Notes: a model not told the origin generated them from the letters alone. Counted from the stretch's first letter, positions 1-7,235 are shown. The stretch is 11,973 nucleotides of DNA from Candidatus Aminicenantota bacterium (GCA_029880275.1 JAOUOQ010000036.1:1-11973); one strand, 5' to 3'. Made by a program: numbers and translations.

Positions 1-16
1 ACCACGAGGGGCAAAT

Positions 17-868
17 ATGCTATTAATAGGCGCCCATATGTCGATTGCCGGGGGGATACCTTTAGCACTTACCCGGGGGCAGGAGCTTGGCTGCCGCACC
101 ATTCAGATATTTACCAAAAATGCCAATCAATGGAAGGCGAGGGATATAACTCCCGAAGAGGTAGCCGAATTTACTCGTCAGAAGGAGAAGACTAAAATCT
201 GGCCGGTAGTCGCCCACGACTCCTATCTGATTAACCTGGGCGCTCCCGATGAGGAGAAGCTCCAGAAGTCCCGGGAATCCTTTCTTATAGAGATGCAGAG
301 GACAGAGCTTCTCGAGCTTCCCTATCTGATAACTCATCCCGGTGCCCATTTAGAATCGGGAGAACAAGAGGGGCTGAAAAAGATAGCTGAGAGCATCGAC
401 TGGCTTCACCGCCGGACCAAGGGATTCAAAATGAAAATTCTGCTGGAGACCACCTCCGGGCAGGGCACCAACCTCGGCTACCGCTTTGAGCACTTCTCCG
501 CTATTATGGATATGGTAGAAGATGCCAGTCGCCTGGGATTCTGCTTTGACACCTGCCATGTCTTTACTGCGGGCTATGACCTACGAACCAGGGATGCCTA
601 TGAAAAGACCATGGAAGAGTTCGACAGGGTTATAGGTCTGGCAAGTCTCAATGTGTTTCACCTCAACGATGCCAAGAACGATGTGGGAAATCGAATCGAC
701 CGCCACCAGCACATCGGTAAGGGGAAATTAGGGCTGGATGCTTTCAGATTCTTATTGAACGACCCCAGGTTTGTCAATCTACCTAAAATACTGGAAACCC
801 CCAAGGGTAAGGATATGACGGAGGATAAGATGAACCTGGCGGTGCTGGAGAGTCTGGCAGAGGGTTAG
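17..868 (+). CDS. nfo: Endonuclease IV (AP endonuclease, deoxyribonuclease IV)
   Basis: Cytoplasmic base-excision-repair enzyme that cuts DNA 5' of abasic sites. The 283-residue length is normal for the family. By alignment from memory with E. coli Nfo, all nine metal ligands of the trinuclear zinc site are present: H67, H107, E144, D178, H181, H215, D228, H230 and E260. They lie in the family motifs AHDSYLINLG, THPGAH, ETTSGQGTNLG, FDTCH, HLNDAK, DRHQHIG and ILETP. The ATG at 17 follows a GAGGGG ribosome binding site at 6-11, and the protein opens with the expected IGAHMSIAGG motif, so the start is secure. The upstream context is cut off by the window edge. The stop codon ends at 868, one base before the end of the convergent kinase gene. 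Function call is very secure. Confidence 0.97.
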   Translation: MLLIGAHMSIAGGIPLALTRGQELGCRTIQIFTKNANQWKARDITPEEVAEFTRQKEKTKIWPVVAHDSYLINLGAPDEEKLQKSRESFLIEMQRTELLELPYLITHPGAHLESGEQEGLKKIAESIDWLHRRTKGFKMKILLETTSGQGTNLGYRFEHFSAIMDMVEDASRLGFCFDTCHVFTAGYDLRTRDAYEKTMEEFDRVIGLASLNVFHLNDAKNDVGNRIDRHQHIGKGKLGLDAFRFLLNDPRFVNLPKILETPKGKDMTEDKMNLAVLESLAEG

Positions 869-869
869 G

Positions 870-3800
870 TCATACCCTGGCAGAGGTTGGTTTCTTCCGT
901 TTGGGGAAGGTGAAGTAGAAGGTGCTTCCTTTGCCTCTTACCGATTTAGCCCATATTCTTCCACCATTGGTCTCCACAATCTTCTTCACAATGGCTAAAC
1001 CCGCTCCTGTACCTTCGACTGGCTTGTCTTCTAATCGTCTGAAGATATGGAATATGTCCTCAAGGTGCTGCTGCTCAATTCCAATTCCGTTATCTTTTAC
1101 ATAAAACTGGTAAGTGTTATCCACTTCGGTGCATCCGACTGCAAGCTCCAGCTCCTTGGTCTCATTTCTAAACTTATAAGCGTTGCTCAACAGGTTCTGG
1201 AGAATCTGGCGGAAATGGAGCCAGTCGGCGTAGATAACCGGCAGATTGAGGTATTTAACCGTGGGGTGGTCTATTTTAAATTGGAGGTTCAATTCCTCCA
1301 CAATCTCTTTGGCCAGACTGAGTGTGTCGATTTCCCGTGGTTGTTGGACCGCTTTTCCTACTCGTGAGAGCTTCAGCAGGTCGCCAATGAGACGGTTCAC
1401 CTCATCGGCATTAGAGACAATCCGTTCCAGCTGATGGAGCCCCTTCTTTCCTAATTTGTCGCGGGAGGAGGCTTTCAACAACTCGGAGAAGCCTTTTATG
1501 GATATCAGGGGAGACTTCAAATCGTGAGAAACAGTATAGACAAAGCTTTCCAGTTCCTGGCTTTTCCTTTTAATCTCTTTCTCTATTCTTTTCCTTTCCG
1601 TGATGTCGATAAATGAAGCCATCATGCAGATAGGTTTACCAGCCTTATCGGTAACTCTGCTTGCTTGCAAGTGGACATCGAACAATGAGTCATCTTTTCG
1701 CATGGCGACCAGCTCGCCTACCCAACTCCCTTTGTAATGCGAGGCTTCCAATACCTCCGAAGCCTTCTCTTCCACCTGCCAGAATTTTACTGCAAGCTTT
1801 CCCAGAACCTCCTCAACACTATCATAGCCCCATAGTTTAAGAAAAGAATTGTTTACATAGGTGAGATTTCCTTCAAGGTCGGTAATGGCAATGGCACTGA
1901 TAGATGATGCCATAGCACTGTCCTTTATCCTCAACGCTTCTTCCGCCCGTTTGCGCTCGGTGATGTCTTCGATAATGCCGTCATAATACATCACTTTCCC
2001 TTTTTCGTCTTTTGCCGCTACAGCAGATACTGAGCCAATGAATGGAGTTTCATCCTTTTTCTTTAACTGCAATTCCTCGTCTCTTACATATCCAAACTTC
2101 AACATTTTCTCGTTAAACTTCTTCCTATCTGCTGGATTTTGATATAAATTAGCGACATTTAAGGCAAGGAATTCCTCTCTGCTCTTATAGCCAAACATTT
2201 TGACAATGGCAGGATTAGCCTCAATAAATTTTCCTTTAGGCCCAACGGTATTTCTATAAACCCCGACATTGATATTGCTGGTTAAAGTTTTGTATTTCTC
2301 TTCGCTCTCTCGTAGCGCCTCCAAGGCACGCTTGCGCTCGGTTATGTCTTTATAAATAGCGACAGCGCCGAGGAACTTTTTGCCTTTTAATATGGGGGAG
2401 GCGCTGATGAGGACACTCATCAATGTTCCATTCTTTCGCTGGCGTACAGTTTCAAAATCTATAATTTCCAGGCTGGTCATCGCTCTTCCGGTAATTGATG
2501 CTGCCTCTTTTTGCTTATCTTTGGGGACAATAATGGCATCGATATCTTTACCCAGCACTTCCTCTTTGGTGTACCCGAAGATCTTCTCCGCTCCCTTATT
2601 CCACTCTACTACTCTTCTCTGGCTGTCGACGGAAACAATGGCATCGGTGACATTTCTGACCAGGGATTCCAAGTAATCCCCCTTCGACCTTGCCTCCTCA
2701 TACAAGCGAGCGTTTTCCATGGCCACGGCAATCTGACCGGCTAATATCTGCAGGACAGAGAGGTCTTCCCTGGTGAAGGCGTTGAGTTCTGTGCTCTGGA
2801 TGTCGAGCACTCCCAGGATGCGTGCACCGAACCGGATGGGGACACTTATTTCGGATTTCGTCTCGGGATAGAGCTTGCCTAAATATCTTGGCTCTTTGCT
2901 CACATCATTGGCTAATATCGGCTTACCGGTGTAAGCCACCCATCCGATTATCCCCTCTTTAAACCGCTGGCTATATCCCCTGGAGAATCTCAATGCCTCA
3001 CCGCCACCGGTCTCAAATATCACTCGCTTCTTATCCGGCTCCGAGGTCCAGATGCCCACCTGATAGTAGCCGAGGGCGGGGATAAGGTTGACTACTTTCT
3101 GTATGAGTTTTTGCAATTCGAGAATGGCGGTAATCTTTCTGCTGACCTGGGTGATGATGTTTAAATAGGTGCTTCTCCTCTGCTCTTTCTGGTACTGAAA
3201 CCGGTATTTGTTCCTGGCTTTCTTCAGCTCCCTGTCCAGCCTCTTTTGCTCAGTTATGTCTTTTTCAATGGCTGAGAGACCTATAACTTTCCCATCGGTG
3301 TCTCTTACCAGGTTGTAAGAAGCGGTAGTGTATATGACCTCCCCCGACTTACGCACTCTTTTTACCTCTTTTTCAAGGTAGCTTCCTCCTTTCCTCTCCA
3401 CCAATCTGAGGAGCTTTTCCTCGGTGCGTCTGAACTTCGGGGGCACAATAAACTGGTCAACATGCTTACCCATCACCTCGTCGGCAGTATAGCCAAACAG
3501 CTGCTCCGCTCCCTTGTTCCAGAGGGTTACCTTTCCCTCGCGATCAGCAACTACCACGGCGTCTATGGAGTTAATAATGATATTCTCCAGGTAATTCTTT
3601 TCCTCCTGTATCTGCTGTAAGAGCTTATGAGACCCCCTTTGGGAGTGGAATCGCTCTGCTGCTTTGGCTATTGAGAAGGCGAGCTTTCTTATGTTTTGCT
3701 TCTCTTTAAATAAATAGTCCTCTGCCCCTCGCCTTAAGCAATCTACAACCCTCTCCAGGCTTTTTTCGGAGCTGTAAATGATGAAAGGAACCTCTATCCC

Positions 3801-4031
3801 GGAGGCTCGGAGGGCATCTAAGAGCTGTAAACCGTTCATAGTGGGTGTCAGATGGTATTCGCTTACAATAAGGTCGTACCCTCCCCCTTCCGCCTTTCGT
3901 AAGCCTTCTTGCCCCTTACAGGCTAAATCAAACTTGAGGCAGGGCTCCTCTTTTTGTAAGAGGGCTCTGGTCTCCTCGGCGGCGGCAACATTGTTATCTA
4001 CGATCAGAACATTCAATGTTTTCTCTACCAT
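870..4031 (-). CDS. Multidomain hybrid sensor histidine kinase (receiver-PAS-GAF-PAS-PAS-PAS-HisKA-HATPase)
   Basis: A 1053-residue kinase with no evident membrane segment, so probably a cytoplasmic sensor. Approximate domains: receiver 6-120; PAS 148-266 (ends EKDITEQKR); GAF 288-441; PAS 450-567, 570-694 and 700-812, each closing with DITERKR; HisKA from about 814 with H836 in VSHDLKSPL; HATPase about 934-1042 with the N box (LLSNAYKF), DNGIGI and GTGAGLA. PAS and GAF domains normally bind small ligands, haem or flavin, or mediate dimerisation; which applies here cannot be read from sequence. The receiver is unusual: the phospho-acceptor position holds E58 (VSEYHL) instead of Asp and the acidic pair is D12-N13, although S87 and K109 remain. 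No Shine-Dalgarno sequence is visible before the ATG, and the upstream bases are AT-rich. The stand-alone receiver gene lies 83 bases upstream on the same strand, suggesting one operon and one phosphorelay. The exact stimulus is unknown. Confidence 0.93.
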   Translation of the reverse strand: MVEKTLNVLIVDNNVAAAEETRALLQKEEPCLKFDLACKGQEGLRKAEGGGYDLIVSEYHLTPTMNGLQLLDALRASGIEVPFIIYSSEKSLERVVDCLRRGAEDYLFKEKQNIRKLAFSIAKAAERFHSQRGSHKLLQQIQEEKNYLENIIINSIDAVVVADREGKVTLWNKGAEQLFGYTADEVMGKHVDQFIVPPKFRRTEEKLLRLVERKGGSYLEKEVKRVRKSGEVIYTTASYNLVRDTDGKVIGLSAIEKDITEQKRLDRELKKARNKYRFQYQKEQRRSTYLNIITQVSRKITAILELQKLIQKVVNLIPALGYYQVGIWTSEPDKKRVIFETGGGEALRFSRGYSQRFKEGIIGWVAYTGKPILANDVSKEPRYLGKLYPETKSEISVPIRFGARILGVLDIQSTELNAFTREDLSVLQILAGQIAVAMENARLYEEARSKGDYLESLVRNVTDAIVSVDSQRRVVEWNKGAEKIFGYTKEEVLGKDIDAIIVPKDKQKEAASITGRAMTSLEIIDFETVRQRKNGTLMSVLISASPILKGKKFLGAVAIYKDITERKRALEALRESEEKYKTLTSNINVGVYRNTVGPKGKFIEANPAIVKMFGYKSREEFLALNVANLYQNPADRKKFNEKMLKFGYVRDEELQLKKKDETPFIGSVSAVAAKDEKGKVMYYDGIIEDITERKRAEEALRIKDSAMASSISAIAITDLEGNLTYVNNSFLKLWGYDSVEEVLGKLAVKFWQVEEKASEVLEASHYKGSWVGELVAMRKDDSLFDVHLQASRVTDKAGKPICMMASFIDITERKRIEKEIKRKSQELESFVYTVSHDLKSPLISIKGFSELLKASSRDKLGKKGLHQLERIVSNADEVNRLIGDLLKLSRVGKAVQQPREIDTLSLAKEIVEELNLQFKIDHPTVKYLNLPVIYADWLHFRQILQNLLSNAYKFRNETKELELAVGCTEVDNTYQFYVKDNGIGIEQQHLEDIFHIFRRLEDKPVEGTGAGLAIVKKIVETNGGRIWAKSVRGKGSTFYFTFPKRKKPTSARV

Positions 4032-4114
4032 TTTTCTATTTAATATATAAGCAAATTTTGTGCCTTTAAGCCCTAACAGAGAGGATTTGAATATACTGAG
4101 GGATTGTTATTAGA

Positions 4115-4561
4115 TTATAACAAGTTTGAAAAGAATGTGAAGCTTTTCTCCGAAAGGGCTTTTCTCATTTTTTCTACCAGAGTTGGCGGATAGAAACTCT
4201 TTACCAGGTACCCGTTCGCCCCCAGCTCTCGGGCTTTCTCTATATCCTCCTGGCTGGTGGAGGTGGTTAGTACGAGAACCGGTATTGATTTAAGATGAGG
4301 ATCGCTTTTAAGCTTATGCAAGATAGCAAATCCATTAATCTTCGGTATATTTAAGTCTAACAAAATCAGACTGGGACAGGTTGCCTCTTTCTTCCTGCAG
4401 GATTTAGCAAGCTGGCGAAGGAAGGTAAGAGTCTCCTGACCATCTTTGGTGACCTGAATCCCTTTTATCCATTGGCTTTCTGCTAACTCCGAAGTAATCA
4501 GCTCAATATGGTCTGGATTGTCTTCCACTAATAGAATATTTAAGACTTTAATATTTACCAT
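4115..4561 (-). CDS. Single-domain response regulator, Rcp1-like
   Basis: A 148-residue protein consisting of one receiver domain with no output domain. Visible active-site residues are the acidic pair E13-D14, phospho-acceptor D69 in LILLDLNIP, T99 in VLVLTTS, and K121. The usual Lys-Pro dipeptide after beta-5 is Lys-Ser here (K121-S122). The opening LLVEDNPDHIELI and the long insertion before beta-3 are typical of the Rcp1 group, which commonly pairs with phytochrome-like or PAS/GAF kinases of the type encoded next door. The ATG at 4561 has an excellent site, AAGGAGG at 4571-4577, nine bases upstream. It precedes the kinase gene by 83 bases and is probably co-transcribed and phosphorylated by it (inference). 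Such regulators act through protein-protein contact rather than DNA binding. The 284 bases upstream (4562-4845) are AT-rich, and I found no convincing promoter or terminator there, only a short inverted repeat GATTT-gct-AAATC at 4770-4782. Confidence 0.93.
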   Translation of the reverse strand: MVNIKVLNILLVEDNPDHIELITSELAESQWIKGIQVTKDGQETLTFLRQLAKSCRKKEATCPSLILLDLNIPKINGFAILHKLKSDPHLKSIPVLVLTTSTSQEDIEKARELGANGYLVKSFYPPTLVEKMRKALSEKSFTFFSNLL

Positions 4562-4845
4562 ACTGGGGAACCTCCTTGAGTAGGATAAAGATTTTACCTC
4601 CCTTAGGGGAACTCTTCTTGATTTAGCTCCAGCCCTCCTGATTTAATAAAGAATATCACCTTGCAAACATATCTTCTGAAAATCTAATAACAAAATATTT
4701 CTACCATAAGTATTGCAAAAAGTAAAGAGGTTTATTAAAAATATTTAGAAGATGAGTGCATTTCTCCGAGATTTGCTAAATCGCATAGAGATGAGGGAGT
4801 GAAAGATGATGCTAAAGCCTTTTCTGAGAAAGTCATCCCTGGTAC

Positions 4846-5118
4846 TTATAGCTTGCGGCGCTGGGCGCAATGGCTTTCAATCATCGAAAGGGAGGAGCTT
4901 AGCTTTTGCATCCTCCGATTCCGTAGTTTTATAGATTTGATATCTTCTAAGGGGGGCTGTTGAGCACGTATCTCCCTCAGGAGCTTCTCCAATTCCGATT
5001 TCAAAGCCTGAAGGTCGCTCAAGGAGTACTTTTTCAGGATAACTCTGTTTAGAAGAATATACCCATCCTTCAGCTGATTAGCCATAGCATAGGGACTTCC
5101 TCCTATGAAATAACCCAT
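4846..5118 (-). CDS. Small basic hypothetical protein, 90 residues
   Basis: I do not recognise this protein. It has a strong ribosome binding site (AAGGAGG, at about 5122-5129) four to five bases before the ATG at 5118, which is the main support for it being real. The first ~25 residues are mixed and mildly hydrophobic (MGYFIGGSPYAMANQ), without a clear signal peptide or membrane helix. Residues about 30-55 (SDLQALKSELEKLLREI) look like an amphipathic helix or short coiled coil. After a PP turn, the C-terminus is strongly basic (IKLRNRRMQKL, AQRRKL) and carries one cysteine. This could suit a nucleic-acid- or partner-binding adaptor, but that is a guess. It is transcribed divergently from pilB and in the same direction as the receiver and kinase genes, 284 bases from the former. 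A TATACT -10-like hexamer lies upstream at 5147-5152 on the minus strand, without a good -35. Confidence 0.6.
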   Translation of the reverse strand: MGYFIGGSPYAMANQLKDGYILLNRVILKKYSLSDLQALKSELEKLLREIRAQQPPLEDIKSIKLRNRRMQKLSSSLSMIESHCAQRRKL

Positions 5119-5311
5119 CGTTCCTCCTTCTTGGAAAAAAAGACTGAGTATAGCTTATTTCTTAAAAGAAGCATTCCGTCCCCATGATTGTACCTCACAG
5201 CTTTTTGCTCCTATAAATCTACCAGCGCGCAAGTAAACTCCACAGGTTCTATCTTAAATAATAACCCAGTAATCGACCCATGTCAATTGGTTAAATGAGG
5301 TTTTAGCCCCT

Positions 5312-5326
5312 TTTTGGGACCCAAAA
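5312..5326. repeat. Perfect 7-1-7 inverted repeat TTTTGGGACCCAAAA
   Basis: TTTTGGG and CCCAAAA flank a single central A. It lies about 44 bases upstream of the pilB -35 hexamer, so it is outside that transcript and more likely a protein-binding site than a terminator. No T-tract follows it in the sense that would end the leftward genes, which start rather than stop here. The binding protein is unknown. Confidence 0.5.
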
Positions 5327-5328
5327 CT

Positions 5329-5340
5329 ACAAATATTTGT
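5329..5340. repeat. Perfect 12-base palindrome ACAAATATTTGT
   Basis: A fully self-complementary 12-mer, two bases after the previous inverted repeat and about 30 bases upstream of the pilB -35. The position suits an activator or repressor site. In AT-rich DNA a palindrome of this length could still arise by chance, so its role is uncertain. Confidence 0.4.
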
Positions 5341-5369
5341 CAGTTAGGCCATTTTATAGCAAATTTATC

Positions 5370-5398
5370 TTGACAAATGACAATAATTGTTATATTAT
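5370..5398 (+). promoter_or_regulatory. Sigma-70 type promoter of pilB
   Basis: The -35 hexamer is TTGACA (5370-5375, perfect consensus). A 17-base spacer is followed by the -10 hexamer TATTAT (5393-5398, five of six). Transcription should start near 5405, giving a leader of about 34 bases before the pilB ATG at 5439. It is the best promoter in the window. The short gaps downstream suggest that pilT and pilC are read from it. Confidence 0.8.
5378..5392. promoter_or_regulatory. Fur-family-like operator inside the pilB promoter spacer
   Basis: TGACAATAATTGTTA is a 7-1-7 inverted repeat with one mismatched pair. It matches 11 of the 14 informative positions of the 7-1-7 Fur consensus (TGATAAT-n-ATTATCA). 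It fills nearly the whole spacer between -35 and -10, where a bound protein would block RNA polymerase. The similar PerR and Zur boxes share this geometry, so the regulator, if any, cannot be told from sequence. No fur-like gene lies in the window. Confidence 0.4.
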
Positions 5399-5412
5399 GG
5401 TAAAAATTTTAG

Positions 5413-5431
5413 ACCTATCTGCTTTATAGGT
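5413..5431 (+). promoter_or_regulatory. Leader hairpin overlapping the pilB ribosome binding site
   Basis: ACCTAT (5413-5418) and ATAGGT (5426-5431) form a perfect 6-bp stem with a 7-base loop. The right arm contains the only Shine-Dalgarno-like bases (AGGT, 5428-5431) before the pilB ATG, eight bases further on. Folding would hide them and reduce translation. The stem is short, so its stability in the cell is uncertain. Confidence 0.4.
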
Positions 5432-5438
5432 ATTTGTT

Positions 5439-7154
5439 ATGACGGTCAAAATAGGGCAACTGTTAGTCTCTGCGGGGATTATCACTATGGATCAGCTGAG
5501 GCAAGCCCTAGAGTCCCAGAGGCGTGGTGGGGGAAAGCTGGGAGGGTTGCTGGTGAAGCTGGGACATGTTGAGGAAGATACCATTGCGAACCTCTTGAGC
5601 GAGCAGTATGGGATTCCCTTTGTTGACCTTAACGGCTGCGAGATTGAACCCAGTGTCATCAATCTAATCCCTTCGGACATCTGTCTGAAATACGAGCTTA
5701 TTCCCATCGAGCGGACCGGTTCTACCCTTAAGGTGGCCATGGTCGACCCCACCAATGTCTACTCCTTGGATGATATCAAGTTTATGACCGGCTTAAATAT
5801 CGAACCACTAATCGCCCTGGAGAGTTCGGTCAGGGAAGCTATTGAGCGATATTATGGGACGGCGTATGATGAAAAGTTGAAGGAGGTCATCGGGGACCTA
5901 AACGGGGTGGATGATGGTTCTATCGAGATAAGGGGCGAGGACGAGGAGATTGACATAGACGAGCTGGAGAAGGCCTCGGGAGAAGCTCCCGTGGTGAAGC
6001 TGGTCAATCTTGTACTTAGCGAAGCGGTCAAGAGGGGAGCCAGCGATATTCATATTGAGCCTTATGAGAAGAATTTCCGCGTCCGCTTTAGGATAGACGG
6101 GATTCTTTATGAGATGATGAAGCTCCCTCTGAAGTTCAAGAATGCCATTACCTCCCGGGTCAAGATTCTCTCTCAGCTGGATATATCGGAGAAAAGGCTC
6201 CCTCAGGATGGGAGGATTCTCCTCAAGATAAAGACCACTAGCGGCATAAAGGAGCTTGATTTGAGGGTGTCGGTCCTCCCCACCCTTTATGGTGAGAAAG
6301 TGGTAATGCGGCTGCTTGACCGGGACCAGCTGATGTTTGATATGACCAAGCTCGGCTTCGAGTCCGACTCCCTGGAAAAGTTTGAAAAGGCTATTCAGAA
6401 TCCTTATGGAATGATACTGGTTACCGGGCCAACAGGTAGTGGCAAGACCAACACCCTCTACTCTGCTCTGGGCAAGCTCAACATTGCTGATACCAATATC
6501 CTTACCGCTGAAGACCCGGTGGAATTCAACCTGATGGGTATTAACCAGGTTCAGATGAAGGAACGGATTGGGCTGAACTTTGCCACCGCCCTGAGGTCGT
6601 TTCTCCGACAGGACCCCAATATAATCATGGTGGGTGAGATAAGGGACTTTGAGACTGCCGAGGTGGCCATAAAAGCAGCCCTCACAGGGCACCTTGTGTT
6701 AAGCACCCTTCATACTAACGATGCTCCCAGCTCCATTACCCGACTAATGAACATGGGGATTGAGCCCTTCCTGGTCTCCTCTTCGGTGCTCCTTATATGT
6801 GCCCAGAGGTTGGTAAGACGGATCTGTACCGAATGCAAGAAGGAGATAAAAGTACCTGCCGAAGCCCTGATAGATATAGGTTTCTCGTCCGATGAGGCTT
6901 CCCAACTCAAAATCTACCGAGGTGAAGGGTGCTCGAGATGCACTAATACCGGATACAAAGGGAGGATAGGGCTTTTTGAGGTCATAGATATGACCGTCGC
7001 TATTCAGGAAATGATCCTCCAGGGGGCTTCCACCCTGGATATGAAACATAAAGCTTTAGAAGAAGGGATGATAACCCTCAGAGAGAGCGGGCTTTATAAG
7101 ATTCGCCAAGGAATTACTACTGTTGAGGAGGTATTAAGAGAGACCGTCAAATAG
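5439..7154 (+). CDS. pilB: Type IV pilus extension ATPase PilB with MshEN domain
   Basis: Hexameric AAA-like ATPase on the cytoplasmic side of the pilus machine that powers pilin polymerisation; 571 residues, normal for PilB. The N-terminal MshEN (GSPII-E) domain has two 24-residue motifs, K4-Q27 and K33-Q56, separated by exactly five residues, as in cyclic-di-GMP-binding MshE/PilB proteins. The ATPase core has Walker A GPTGSGKT (330-337), the Asp box EDPVE (358-362), Walker B with E400 in IMVGEIRD, and the His box TGHLVLSTLHTND (416-428). Two CxxC pairs (C463/C466 and C498/C501) form the zinc site that distinguishes PilB/GspE from PilT. The ATG at 5439 is chosen because MTVKIGQLL starts the first motif; its ribosome site is weak and lies in a hairpin. 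It is the first gene of the pilus block, with pilT 81 bases downstream. A GspE-type secretion ATPase is the alternative, but the neighbours favour PilB. Confidence 0.96.
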   Translation: MTVKIGQLLVSAGIITMDQLRQALESQRRGGGKLGGLLVKLGHVEEDTIANLLSEQYGIPFVDLNGCEIEPSVINLIPSDICLKYELIPIERTGSTLKVAMVDPTNVYSLDDIKFMTGLNIEPLIALESSVREAIERYYGTAYDEKLKEVIGDLNGVDDGSIEIRGEDEEIDIDELEKASGEAPVVKLVNLVLSEAVKRGASDIHIEPYEKNFRVRFRIDGILYEMMKLPLKFKNAITSRVKILSQLDISEKRLPQDGRILLKIKTTSGIKELDLRVSVLPTLYGEKVVMRLLDRDQLMFDMTKLGFESDSLEKFEKAIQNPYGMILVTGPTGSGKTNTLYSALGKLNIADTNILTAEDPVEFNLMGINQVQMKERIGLNFATALRSFLRQDPNIIMVGEIRDFETAEVAIKAALTGHLVLSTLHTNDAPSSITRLMNMGIEPFLVSSSVLLICAQRLVRRICTECKKEIKVPAEALIDIGFSSDEASQLKIYRGEGCSRCTNTGYKGRIGLFEVIDMTVAIQEMILQGASTLDMKHKALEEGMITLRESGLYKIRQGITTVEEVLRETVK

Positions 7155-7235
7155 AACAAATAGGGGCTCTCGCCTCAGGCCCTGGTAGAGAGAGGCTTAG
7201 CAATACTTATCTCTTATGCGATGGAGGATATATGA

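Larger units (their letters stand above)
5119..5438. other. Divergent AT-rich intergenic region between the 90-residue gene and pilB
   Basis: A 320-base stretch with no plausible gene. It carries the pilB promoter and its operator-like palindrome, two further perfect palindromes (5312-5326 and 5329-5340), and the pilB leader hairpin, each listed separately. On the leftward side, a TATACT -10-like hexamer (minus strand, 5147-5152) has the 12-base inverted repeat TTCTTAAAAGAA (5159-5170) in what would be its spacer; no matching -35 is seen. I recognise no riboswitch or small RNA family in the rest. Confidence 0.7.

Noticed and set aside
4806..4934. A plus-strand 42-codon frame (MMLKPFLRKSS...) with a lipobox-like LIAC and an AGGGAG upstream
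   Set aside because: It is very short, overlaps the end of the better-supported 90-residue gene on the opposite strand, and has nothing lipoprotein-like after the cysteine. It could be chance.
5312..5326. Terminator in the intergenic region
   Set aside because: Neither flanking gene ends here; the repeat is upstream of two divergent starts, so an operator role is more likely.
5400..5438. Cyclic-di-GMP riboswitch in the pilB leader
   Set aside because: The leader is only about 34 bases, far too short for a known class, and holds just one small hairpin.
5387..5572. A start at 5387 giving a 61-codon frame overlapping pilB
   Set aside because: It is out of frame with PilB, begins within the -35/-10 spacer of the promoter, and its protein has no family features. 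The PilB start at 5439 fits the MshEN motif.
5898..6692. A 264-codon open frame on the minus strand inside pilB
   Set aside because: It lies wholly opposite conserved PilB coding sequence and its translation has no recognisable domain; it is a shadow of codon bias.
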